Below are positions 10,233 to 19,429 of a DNA stretch of 64,000 bases, piece by piece. The position numbers and the translations under genes are program-made. The notes under the pieces are model-generated. The model was not told where the DNA came from and did no database searches. It worked only from the letters and a program-made list of their open reading frames with translations. The stretch's first letter is position 1; each line of letters begins with the position of its first letter. Source of the stretch: Fasciola hepatica (Eukaryota; Platyhelminthes; Trematoda; Plagiorchiida; Fasciolidae); contig CANUEZ040000210.1 in the NCBI GenBank assembly GCA_948099385.1, positions 1,247,501-1,311,500 on the forward strand, read 5' to 3'.

Positions 10233-11525
10233 GTTGTTGCAGGATCCGTTGCATACATTGACGCATAATGCCGTGCCTCGTCAGAGTCAGCGATGATCTC
10301 AGCCTGAACCAAAGTTGGTATGCCCGTCGTCGCTCCCGTGCGGCGTTTGAAATACGCGTACAACCGTTTAGGTGCCTTGACACAGTCGGCTGCCAGCCTC
10401 TCCTCAAACCTGCTTCGCTTGATTGCCTTTACAGACGAACAATGATTCCGTACCTGTCTGTACACAGCATAGCCGTCGCCGGTCTCCCGATACCTTTGTC
10501 ATGCCTGATTTCTCTTGCGAAACAGGCATTGAAGTTTTCTACCAAACCATGGAGGACCATGTGCATCAACGCCGGCCATGGCGTGGAGCAAAGCGATCAA
10601 TCAACTGAAGGATTCCGTCGCGGATACGACTCCAGCCTGTCCTGCGTTGTCAGGATCGTCGTGTTCCCATACCATAGTCCGCGCCGCCTCTCACCTCTAC
10701 GCCGAACGTTTGGTCCGCAGCGTGGACTAGTCGATGTTTGGACGCCACGTCTCCTGTGCATGTACAGAACAGCATGGTCGCTTGAATCTAAAGGAGGTAG
10801 GATAACAATCTTGGAGACGTCTGACATCCGTGGAGTGAGAACAAGAACGAGAATGGACGATTGCTTACCTTGGAAGCGAGTTGGTTGAGATACGTGTTTG
10901 TACAGCGCCAGATCACATACCGTGGCAAGCAGATTTCGGGAGAAGTTATCAGCTGCTGCAGTAAAGCAGAATGCAGCCCAGTCCATGTGGGGCACATTAA
11001 AGTTACCTAGGATGAGACAGTGACCGTCAGATCACCATCGCCTCAAGGACTCCAGGATGTCTAGTGGCTCTGCAGCAGGTGTCCTGTAGAAAAGTCCCAA
11101 AATCACGGATCCACTACTAACTAATTTCACCTTACACCTAAGTGCCTCACCAAGCCCTTGGGCATCCGATCAAGCAGATGAGCAGATATGCCGTCTCTAA
11201 TATAAATTATTACGCTGCCACCACCTCCGAAATGAGTTCGGTCAGAACGAAGCATGTGGTACCCCTGCAGAGCAACCTCGGTGTCCAGAACCTCGTCATG
11301 CAACCAAGTTTCAGTCAGTGCTATAACCGCAGGTCTATGGGCTATAGCAAACACTTCTAGTTGCTCGTTTGTTCAACAGCCCCCTAACATTGCTCAGAAC
11401 CACATCTGCCGTCTGTCCATTCACGACACAGATTGAGATATACAACAGGGCTTCCCCCTGGGCTGGAGCTGGTAGCGTCACTGCAGTCAGCGGTGGCCAC
11501 GTCACCCGCAGTCTCTGCTTCATTA
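10233..11525 (-). pseudogene. CR1-like element 1, ORF2 endonuclease
   Basis: Endonuclease of a CR1-like non-LTR retrotransposon. It starts with 'VVLSNVRGLLNKRATR' near 11,405-11,360, then 'PAVIALTETWLHDEVLD' near 11,330-11,280, 'GYHMLRSDRTHFGGGGSVII' near 11,265-11,205, 'PHMDWAAF' near 10,990, 'ISQPTRF'-type text as 'HVSQPTRFQGKQSSIL', and 'VSKIVILPPLDSSDHAVLYM' near 10,840-10,780, whose SDH carries the catalytic His. The post-endonuclease linker 'KRLYAYFKRRTGATTG' lies near 10,370-10,325. The frame then breaks near 10,230 into the C-terminus of a different clade. Its ORF1 lies at 11,526-14,166. Confidence 0.8.
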
Positions 11526-12055
11526 CCCGAAAATCCCCTATGTAAAGATTGTCCTCAGCGTTTGCGCGGCGTTCCCGGAGTTCAGTGCGAGCTTGCTTGA
11601 ATTTCTGTGATCCTCTGGTTCCAGGTCATACAACAGTCGAGCAACCTCGCATCTTAGTCGCGGCGATCACCGTAAAATCTCTTGTGCTTGTTCGCGAGAA
11701 GCAAGAAAAACCTTCAGAGGTCGAGGATCCCCAGTTTCGCGTATCTTCCTTAAACGAAAAGCCGTTTTTACCTGTATAGACCCCACCAGCATCTCTTCAT
11801 CCGCAGAGAACAGTTTTTCAAATACACTCTATAACTGAAGAAGATCGTGATTGAGACGCTAATGAGGGACCGATACCGAAGCTTTCAGAATCCCAACTAC
11901 CCGCAAGTACTGATCCCGCGGAGATGATTTCTTCTGACCCATATGCACCTGAATCCGAGAATCTCCGTGACCACGGAGTGCTGTTTACTCAGAGACCGAT
12001 GGAGGGACGGCTGCCGGTGTGACAGCAGTGGTCGTCGTTGCTCCTTCTTGGGACG
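11526..12055 (-). pseudogene. CR1-like element 1, ORF1 C-terminal part
   Basis: This is the 3' end of the RNA-binding ORF1 of CR1-like element 1. The clearest piece is 'VKTAFRLRKIRETGDPRPLK' followed by 'VFLASREQAQEIL' near 11,790-11,690, the RRM-like nucleic-acid-binding end typical of ORF1p in this group. It is followed by 'LYDLEPEDHRNSSKLA' near 11,630-11,585 and then by ORF2. Stops interrupt it. The N-terminal part resumes beyond the inserted LTR element at 13,439. Confidence 0.65.
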
Positions 12056-12059
12056 GTAC

Positions 12060-12367
12060 TGTAAGGTTGATTAGACCTTACATCGCGGTTTCCTTAGTAA
12101 ACGCGTGCTTCGGTCCTTTGTACTGCGTGGACCATCTGCACGTTACTCTAATGCGCGGCACTGCACAAATATGTTAACCAGAACAGTATTCTCCACGACC
12201 CGTGAGAACGAGAAGGCGATTAGGAGAGATAGTGGTTAGCGTGTATTTGGGAGCGTGCGTGAGAGCGTGCGCAAGAGCAACGGTCAAATGGCCACCGCGC
12301 TTGGCAGTCAGCGTTCAGTTAAACAATAAACGTGGTAAAAGTATGAACGAAGATGGCAACCGCTACA
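12060..12367 (-). repeat. 3' LTR of the TRIM-like element
   Basis: 308 bp, TGTAAGG...GCTACA when read on the plus strand, identical by eye to 13,127-13,434. It is the 3' LTR because the element is oriented to the minus strand by its primer site. Confidence 0.88.
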
Positions 12368-12385
12368 GGGGCCTCCTCCTAGAAG
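12368..12385 (-). promoter_or_regulatory. Polypurine tract of the TRIM-like element
   Basis: On the minus strand a purine-rich run containing AGGAGGAGG, followed by CCCC, ends directly at the 3' LTR. This is where plus-strand DNA synthesis would start. Confidence 0.55.
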
Positions 12386-12808
12386 TCCGACGGAGTTGGG
12401 CTTCGATCGTGATGGTAAGCCGGACTATTGGTTGTCCAGGAACTCCTCATAGCTTCTCCGTTATATTGTTGTTGACGTCGAACGACTGCTGATGAGTTTA
12501 CCGGTGCCTGCACTCTCGAGGTCCGCTGTGCGTGGGTCCAATTGTGTTTTGGCGCCCGCGGGTCTCATACGAATGCAAGCCGGAAAATGCCTCGTCAGGT
12601 CCATCCAAAAAGGCGTCCAGCTGCCGTTTCCAGTGCCAGGCTGACCAATCGTCCCGTTGTCCAGCGAGCGGTTGGCTCCTTGAACGTGCACGGGAGTCAG
12701 CCAGGCTACGGATGAAGCCAATGTGACTTGTTAGATCCGTCTGAGAGAGGGCAAGGTAAACTGGAACAAAATAGCGCCTGAGGGCGCCGGCGGATTTTGG
12801 ACCGTAAT

Positions 12809-12838
12809 AACAACACACGAACGATGTTCGGTGTTGTT
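12809..12838. other. Near-perfect inverted repeat (hairpin) inside the TRIM-like element
   Basis: The arms aacaacac and gtgttgtt, continued inward by cgaac and gttcg around a gat loop with one bulged base, can form a 13-bp stem. It lies in the middle of the internal region. Its role is unknown; RNA packaging is one possibility. Confidence 0.6.
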
Positions 12839-13105
12839 GTAGTCGCTAGGAGACCAGAAGAAAATGAAACCATAACTACAGATTGTAATTTCACGGGTCT
12901 GTTTTTTTTTTGGTAAATCCATGGCGGAAAAAAAAATCACGACGAATTAGACACACAAAATATGTATGGACGAAAAAGAAAAAAAATATTATTTGGTAAA
13001 CCAACCGAAAAAAAAAAATCAAGATAGGGAAACAATAAAACACACAAAAACGTACGCAGACGGGACCTTGAACGGTAGAAAACAAGGAAACTCACGTGAC
13101 CTGAG

Positions 13106-13124
13106 GATCACGTCGGGCTCACCA
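13106..13124 (-). promoter_or_regulatory. Primer-binding site for tRNA-Trp (TRIM-like element)
   Basis: The plus strand reads gatcacgtcgggctcacca, two bases before the LTR at 13,127. It differs from the conserved 3' end of metazoan tRNA-Trp (…ATCACGTCGGGGTCACCA) at one base. On the minus strand it is the primer-binding site. CsRn1-like gypsy elements of flukes are known to use tRNA-Trp. Confidence 0.82.
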
Positions 13125-13126
13125 AT

Positions 13127-13434
13127 TGTAAGGTTGATTAGACCTTACATCGCGGTTTCCTTAGTAAACGCGTGCTTCGGTCCTTTGTACTGCGTGGACC
13201 ATCTGCACGTTACTCTAATGCGCGGCACTGCACAAATATGTTAACCAGAACAGTATTCTCCACGACCCGTGAGAACGAGAAGGCGATTAGGAGAGATAGT
13301 GGTTAGCGTGTATTTGGGAGCGTGCGTGAGAGCGTGCGCAAGAGCAACGGTCAAATGGCCACCGCGCTTGGCAGTCAGCGTTCAGTTAAACAATAAACGT
13401 GGTAAAAGTATGAACGAAGATGGCAACCGCTACA
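13127..13434 (-). repeat. 5' LTR of the TRIM-like element
   Basis: 308-bp copy identical by eye to 12,060-12,367. It is followed on the right by the TSD copy gtac at 13,435-13,438. Confidence 0.88.
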
Positions 13435-13438
13435 GTAC

Positions 13439-14166
13439 GTTCCTCTTCTTGTTGTTGGCTCTCCTACGACTGAAATTCTTCGTCCCCAAAACCGTAACCG
13501 CCTTAACACCAGCTTCAGCAGGACTTGTGCACTGGCAACTATCGTACTACTGGAAGCCACATCCTCCGCGAACGTTCTCCCCTCTGACGGCGATGGTGAC
13601 AATGATGACATTGGTGAAGTTGATGACGATGATGATGTTGTTGCTACTACCTCTGCCGCTACTGATGATGACGAGAAATTGGATGGTGGTAACAACGACG
13701 ATGGTCATAATAATAATAACAATAACAATAATAATAACAATAATAATAATAACAATGATAACAATATTCGTGATGATAAACCAGTTTTATCTGCGATGGA
13801 AGGCACCGTCATAACTGACTTCTTTGCGGGCCATATAGCTGCCGATAGCTCAGTGTATCTGATGCATAGCACTTTGAGCAACTTCACATGGCATTTATCT
13901 AAGGCTTTGTAAAGGTCATTGTCCATATCGGAGCACCCAAGGTGGATCAAACAAATATACCCATCACATTGGAAGGATCTGTCGCGGGGAAGAACAACCT
14001 TTGAACAAACACAACATATGGACGCAACATTCTTGACTTCTTCGAGGGGCATATTGCTCCAAAGATTGACAGAACCACAGAGAATATAATTCCAAACATC
14101 ACGCCGAAGGAATCGCCGGTGTAGCGCAGTTGCACAAATGAACACACGCCAGGGGCAGAACTGCAA
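13439..14166 (-). pseudogene. CR1-like element 1, ORF1 N-terminal part with PHD-like zinc finger
   Basis: Minus-strand frame with a Cys/His cluster, 'ASICCVCSKVVLPRDRSFQC', 'DGYICLIHLGCSDMDNDLYK' and 'KLLKVLC', near 14,045-13,875. The spacing resembles the PHD-type finger at the start of ORF1 proteins of CR1/L2-like retrotransposons (Cys-x2-Cys, Cys, His-x2-Cys, Cys). Next comes a long Asp/Asn/Ser low-complexity segment encoded by aac/aat/gat triplets (13,590-13,765), then a serine-rich frame to 13,440 where the TRIM-like element is inserted. ORF1 C-terminal text resumes at 12,055. Frame breaks are present. Confidence 0.6.
13590..13765. repeat. Triplet low-complexity tract (gat / aat / aac)
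   Basis: A compositionally simple run dominated by gat, aat and aac triplets, including an uninterrupted aat/aac stretch at about 13,710-13,755. It lies inside CR1 ORF1 and could encode an Asn/Asp-rich linker, or on the opposite strand a Leu-rich run. It is a likely length-polymorphic site. Confidence 0.8.
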
Positions 14167-14539
14167 GGAGAGTGGTTTTACAATCGATACGGAACGTTGA
14201 ACCTTGTTGAAAACTTAAAAAAGGATACACAACGAGCATCAATCCATCTTGGAGCGCAGGTCATTTCACTTCAGTCTGGTCTGCGCAGGACAGATAAAGC
14301 CCCAGGCCATCGAGCTTCCGGAATTCTTTCGGTGATATGCACTCTAGGAAGCACGTACCACTGCGCGGTTTATTTCTCCGAAGCCCCACTAAAAATGAGG
14401 GGGAAACGAAGGGCCTCTTCGCACACCAACTGCGACAGAAATTATGCATCGCGAGCGTTCACTGAGACAGTATGCAACAAACGAAAACGTCAGTCACACA
14501 CCTCAGGTGGAACACGGTACTACCGTCATCCATCTAGTA
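14167..14539. other. Spacer between two CR1-like copies
   Basis: No recognised domain. It separates the 3' end of CR1-like element 2 from the 5' end of element 1. Both lie on the minus strand, so it may hold the 3' UTR of one and the 5' UTR of the other. Confidence 0.35.
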
Positions 14540-15415
14540 AACATACCCAACGCCCACCACCAGAAAATACTTCGTAACACTTGCTACCTGGGACACTTTG
14601 AAGGACTGGACGGTCCGTACGCCTATCATTCGACCAGGCCGACAGTTCCAAACGTCCACCAACCTGTTGCTGAAGAAGTGCGATCTAGTCATCAACCTAG
14701 CTTGAACATTCGTCAGCTTCTTTTCGTGTACCCCTGTTCCGGAATATAAAGCCACTTGGAATAGACTATCCGGCGCAAGGCCAGAGAATTCCTTCATTAC
14801 GTTGAACGTTTCCATAAGACCCGCTGGACGTCTCCTAATTTACAACGAGAAATGATTCAGATCACTGATAGTGTGATCATACGACTTACCCCTCTGCCCT
14901 TCAACCATTCGCGTAGCGGGACGTTGAACTCTCCCCAATCAGGCAATATCCTTCCTGTAGAGAGGCGACCAAGTATCCACGCCACCTTCAAAGTGAGGTC
15001 ATATTACAGCCATGTAAACAGGTGCTGATATTTCCGGCCGCCGACAAGACCATACTGATGGCAGCCCGAGGAGTTCACCACGAGCCTTTCGTGCAGCCGC
15101 TTGAACTGGTTCGACCATTGAAGGTCACTGCTCATGATGACCTCCTGATCTTAAACCCTACTGACTGAAACTATAGTGAACAGCCCTTGGTCTCGAGCGA
15201 CAGCTGGGCTTCCCGTTGACCTTGAAAACAACAGGCTTTTTCCGGCTTTCGGGAGTGAGTCTTATTTGTACGCCCAGTCCAGAAAGGTATCTTATATCCC
15301 TGCTTAAGTCCACCCTACCCACTGATCCAACAATTTTCACGTCATCGCAAAACTGAGGCTAGGATATTAAAGGGAATGTGCCAGGTCGTTATTAAACGAC
15401 AAGTATGGCATCGGG

Positions 15416-15786
15416 TGCAACGACCGGCCACGGAAAATCCCAAAAATCCACTGCAGTTCCATGTTTTCTTATCATCACCCACTTATTTACACTACTGGCT
15501 TACTTCGTGCTCTGCTTGTTTTTATGGACCAATGCTCGTTTGTTCACACCCAGTGCGCTGCTCTAGCATATCCTTGTTCTGGATATGCTTGACGCACGTG
15601 CTCCTTTCTTTCACATCGAAATTCGGTTCTCGTTTCTGAGTCCTTGTGATCGCATAATCGCAGTTTGTATCTGTTTCGTGTCACTGTTCATTCAATAATC
15701 TAGTACCGCAGAATTTCACGGATAATCGCCTTTGATTTCGGGATCCGTTGCTAATTCGGCTACGCATTGCTCAAATGTGTCTTACA
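15416..15786 (+). repeat. Old solo LTR, BEL family A (diverged)
   Basis: 371 bp, TGCAACGACCGG...TGTCTTACA, clearly related to the A LTRs but with many substitutions. It splits CR1 element 2 between the 'VPQGSVLGSL' and 'FCDDVK' blocks, so it is a real insertion. No matching target-site duplication remains. Confidence 0.75.
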
Positions 15787-15849
15787 AAGAGCCTAAGACG
15801 GATCCTTGGGGTACATCTCTGAGGACGCTCATCAAACTGGAGCACCTGT

Positions 15850-16224
15850 TGTAACAGCCGGTCGTGGAAAATCCCCCTTTTTCCCTCGCGATTCAGTGTT
15901 TTTCCCAACATCACTCATTTCCATACACTATTGACTTGTCTTTACGAACTGGTTGTTTTTCTGGACCAATTGTTGTTTGTTCGCGCCCAGAGCGCTATTT
16001 TGGCACATCCTTGTTCAGGACCTGCGTGACGCACGTGCTGTCTGCTCACACGCTGCTATTCGGTTTCTCGTTGTTGAGTCCTTGTGATCGTATTATTGAG
16101 GTTTGTATATTGTTTGTCATTGTTTATTGTAATAATCTAGTATCGTAGAATATCACGGATAATCGTCTTTTGATTTCGGGATCCGTTGCGAATTTGGCTA
16201 CGCATTGCTCAAACGTTCGTAACA
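15850..16224 (+). repeat. Solo LTR, BEL family A
   Basis: 375 bp, TGTAACAGCCGG...GTTCGTAACA, close to the LTRs of element A. It is flanked by cctgt and ccttt, a 5-bp duplication with one mismatch. CR1 RT reading continues on both sides. It is a solo LTR left by recombination between two LTRs. Confidence 0.88.
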
Positions 16225-18019
16225 CCTTTCCCTCACTTTGACGTAAAACGTCCTGGGGGAGAGGAAGTCCGCCAGCCACCTACGCACTGGCTCACATTTA
16301 CCGAACGTTTCCATGTTGCATAGCGAAAGACGATAAATAACGGAGTCGAACTTCTTGCTAAAGTCGAGGTAGCATACCTCAGCCTGCTTACCTTCATCCA
16401 GTTGTCGAGTCATTTCATCTTAGACGTAAGAGTGTTTGGTCAGACGAGATCTTTTTCTAGGAATCCATGCCAACCGGACTTAGCATGGAGTGATCCAGTA
16501 AGCGCTTACGAAATTGAGCACGGACGATCTTCTGAAGGATTTGCACAAGATGCTAGTTAGGCTTACCGGCCTGTGGTTATGCATGACCAACTGTGGTCCA
16601 CTCTTATGCATCGCCACGATGGCCGCGCTTCTGCATTCTTGAGGCAGCTTACTCTGATCCAACTTCGACCTGTACAGCCCTTCAACGGCTTGATAGTAGC
16701 TGGGTGGAAACCATCTTGACCCGCTAACTTGTGTCTGCTTAATTCCTGTGGGTACCTACGCTCGCCTTCCTCTGAGAGAATAGGCCCATTTAACTGCGGA
16801 GGAGGATGAACCAGAGCCAGGTCGACCCGTACCCCACTATCTACACTATGCAGGCTACCAAAGTATTCCCACAGAGTGTCTGCTTCCCCCGGTCGTCAGT
16901 GGAAATACGGGGGTCCCTAGCGGATAGTGGACTTGAGGCATCCTCTGTTGAGTCTTTCGACTGCACATAGCTGTAGAATTTCTTCGGTTGTTTTCTTACG
17001 CACTTAGCTAATCTGAGCCCGATTTCTCGCTCACAAGTTCGCAGAAGGCCTACAATCTCGTTTCTAATCTTTGTATTATGAGTCCATGCTAGTCCACCGC
17101 GGGAAGCTCTGTAATGTTTCCAGCTGCAATCTCCACTTTTGATGGCCCTGGCAATCGCAGCCTTACGCCACATGGGGTTGCCCTCCCACTCCCTCCTTTT
17201 AAAGGTGCAAACTCTTCCTGGAGGGTTATCAAGGATCCATTTGTGACCTGTCAGCGCTTCCCGAGAGTAGCTCCCTCTACCGTGTCCCTCGTCAGCCCCA
17301 CCGCCATATTCCGAAGCCTTTTTATATCCAGGATACCAAGATATCGAACCAGCCTTGAGAGTACCTTGGGTTGCCGCACGCTTAGGGTGATTTTGAAACA
17401 CACTTGGTCACCTTTGTCCGGCTGTGCACGGTAGTGCAACCCAGATACACCTTTGGGGATCCAGCAAGAATAGAAGGCATCCGGTCCTATATCTCGTATT
17501 TTCCCTGTTATGCTGGCGCAGCTAATTTGCATGCAGCCATTCTGAGTAGGTTTTCTCCTCCGATCCCGGCGTGCAAACTCAAGCTGTCCGGTCAATGTGC
17601 GAAAATTGAAGTCATTCGCCCGGAAGGTTTTGTGCGCTTTTTTAATGGGTTCAGTTGGGGTGCGAATTATGCAAGCTTCCTCGTCGTGGTCTGTACTTGG
17701 TGCTCCGTAGACAAATAAAATTAACCCTTCTTTTCGGGAGGACGACCGTAACTGCGCAAAACTGAACATTGCGAGTTCACATCTTGGTCTGAGACCCATG
17801 ATTTTCTGTACCTGACCTAATGAGGATGGCTACTCCTCTACCAAAACGATCGTGTTCTCTATCCTGTCTATGGACGGTGGAACCGTTTTTTATTGGTCCT
17901 GGCACGTGGTCTTCTTTAGAAAGCCACTTTTCCGCAACGGAAGCTACTGACACTTTGTGCCCCCAGCTGTTTTGGCGAGTTTCGTCCGTTTGTTTCTAAT
18001 ACTACAAGGGTAAGCTTAT

Positions 18020-18395
18020 TGTAACAGCCGGTCGTGGAAAATCCCCCTTTTTCCCTCGCGATTCAGTGTTTTTCCCAACATCACTCATTTCCATACACTA
18101 TTGACTTGTCTTTACGAACTGGTTGTTTTTCTGGACCAATTGTTGTTTGTTCGCGCCCAGAGCGCTATTTTGGCACATCCTTGTTCAGGACCTGCGTGAC
18201 GCACGTGCTGTCTGCTCACACGCTGCCATTCGGTTTCTCGTTGTTGAGTCCTTGTGATCGTATTATTGAGGTTTGTATATTGTTTGTCATTGTTTATTGT
18301 AATAATCTAGTATCGTAGAATTATCACGGATAATCGCCTTCTGATTTCGGGATCCGTTGCGAATTTGGCTACGCATTGCTCAAACGTTCTTAACA
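18020..18395 (+). repeat. 5' LTR of BEL element A
   Basis: 376 bp, TGTAACAGCC...GTTCTTAACA, near-identical to 30,819-31,196. It carries the promoter and R region by position, but no motif was assigned. Confidence 0.9.
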
Positions 18396-18413
18396 ATACT
18401 CAATAGATCTATT

Positions 18414-18423
18414 TGGAACGAGG
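18414..18423 (+). promoter_or_regulatory. Candidate primer-binding site of BEL element A
   Basis: TGGAACGAGG lies 18 nt after the 5' LTR. Element C has TGGAACGATG at the same 18-nt distance, although the spacer between LTR and motif differs. The TGG start fits pairing with a tRNA CCA end. The tRNA was not identified. Confidence 0.55.
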
Positions 18424-18437
18424 AAAAATCACGCAAA

Positions 18438-18907
18438 ATGCCAAGAAAAGGATCGAAAGCAGTCGAATCCGGACAGGAAGTAATACGGCAAGTCTCTGGG
18501 GAGGTTTTGGGTACATATGATTCTTTAGTTAATGCTAGATCGCCTAGTCCTGTCAGTGCTAGCTCATGTGTTATTGAAAGCAATATTGATCGTAAGGATG
18601 TCGATTTATATAAGCTGAGAATACTAGAACTAGAGCAACAGTTACTTTCGGCTAGACTACAGGCGCATGAAGCAGAGAAGTGTACACAGAAACAGCGAGA
18701 GCATGAGACCAGTGACTTCGACACTTCCGATAGGTTAGAGTGCAATAAGGTAGGGAACCCCACGCCGGTCGCCGACTACAAACCACCATCGATCGATCTG
18801 CCTAGAGTGGAGTTAACGGTTTTCGACGGGCGAGCTGAGCAATACTGCAAGTTTGTCAAACAGTTCGAGACGTTCGTTGAAAACAAGGTAACCGACCCTG
18901 GGCAAAG
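18438..18907 (+). pseudogene. BEL element A gag, N-terminal part (interrupted)
   Basis: The Gag start ATG is at 18,438, 42 bp after the 5' LTR; elements B and C also start Gag 25-30 bp from their LTR. The frame reads 'MPRKGSKAVESGQEVIRQVS', has a Leu/Gln-rich likely coiled coil ('LRILELEQQLLSARLQ') at about residues 61-90, and then the start of the conserved Gag-like DUF1759 domain ('DLPRVELTVFDGRAEQYCKF'). It is open to the duplicated target gcttc at 18,908-18,912, where element B interrupts it. Reading resumes in the same phase at 25,377. Gag would form the RNA-packaging particle. Confidence 0.88.
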
Positions 18908-18912
18908 GCTTC

Positions 18913-19338
18913 TGTAAAGTCCAGCCACCGGAACGTTCGAGCGACGCGTAGCAACCAATTTCGACACAATTCAAAACAAAGTCGATTCCAAATAGCTACG
19001 GTACTATATACAACAAATTAATTAATTTTACAATAATCAAACCTCAATAGTGTTCATTCTGGGCTCTTTCGCTCCAAATTGGAAAACAAATCAACAACTG
19101 CAGCTGGGTTACAGCCAAAGGTTAGATACAGAAGATAAGATTACCAAATACAGTCACAACGAAGTTCAAACTGAGCGACTCTCGCTCGAGGCAACGGTAG
19201 GAGTCCGGTTTGTAACAAAGGCTTAGAGAAATAAAACAAACAATCGGAATTCCAGCAAATATAGTTCATACGAATGATTAATGTCGTTTGTAACATGGAT
19301 GCTAATGCATGGAATGGGGTTTCCTGAACTCCTTTACA
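18913..19338 (-). repeat. 3' LTR of BEL element B
   Basis: 426 bp, a near-identical partner of 24,946-25,371. On the minus strand it follows a purine tract at about 19,355-19,339 (GGATTTTGGGGGCCGG) that matches those of elements A, C and E. Confidence 0.92.
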
Positions 19339-19429
19339 CCGGCCCCCAAAATCCGACCCGGATTTTTTCCCGTGCACCGCTAGGTGTGGTCGGCCTCATG
19401 CATCGGCTCGCCCTACGGTTCCCCAATAC

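Larger units (their letters stand above)
12060..13434 (-). mobile_element. Complete TRIM-like non-autonomous gypsy retrotransposon (1,375 bp)
   Basis: Two 308-bp direct LTRs (12,060-12,367 and 13,127-13,434), identical by eye, flank only 759 bp. The element is bounded by a 4-bp target-site duplication, gtac (12,056-12,059 and 13,435-13,438). On the minus strand the primer-binding site follows the 5' LTR after two bases and matches the 3' end of metazoan tRNA-Trp with one mismatch. A purine-rich tract precedes the 3' LTR. The LTR structure, tRNA-Trp priming and 4-5 bp duplication fit the CsRn1-type gypsy group. The internal region codes for no protease, RT or integrase. At most, a degraded gag-like frame with 'CCYYGPKSAGALRRY' is present near 12,815, so it must move using proteins from an autonomous relative. 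It sits inside CR1 ORF1 and must be younger than it. Confidence 0.85.
14540..18019 (-). pseudogene. CR1-like element 2, ORF2 (endonuclease and RT), pierced by LTRs
   Basis: A CR1-type ORF2 read in pieces. Endonuclease: 'IRNKRTKLAKTAGG' near 17,990 and 'DRFGRGVAILIRSG' near 17,845. Linker: 'GLTRDTVEGATLGKR' near 17,290 and 'LRLAKCVRKQPKKFYSYVQS' near 17,015-16,955. RT: 'HNHRPVSLTSILCKSFRR' near 16,580-16,525, 'CYLDFSKKFDSVIYRL' near 16,370-16,325, 'VRRWLADFLSPRTFYVKV' near 16,290-16,235, 'VPQGSVLGSL' near 15,815-15,790, and the YxDD box as 'FCDDVKIVG' near 15,350. C-terminus: 'MKEFSGLAPDSLFQVALYSG' and 'RSHFFSNRLVDVWN' near 14,800-14,650. Two A-family LTRs (15,416-15,786 and 15,850-16,224) interrupt it. 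At 18,019 BEL element A cuts the endonuclease. Many stops; dead. Confidence 0.82.

Noticed and set aside
12202..13814. A repeated host protein starting 'MRTRRRLGEIVVSVYLGACV'
   Set aside because: The same frame occurs twice only because it lies in the two LTR copies of the TRIM-like element. It has no domain and runs into unrelated sequence.
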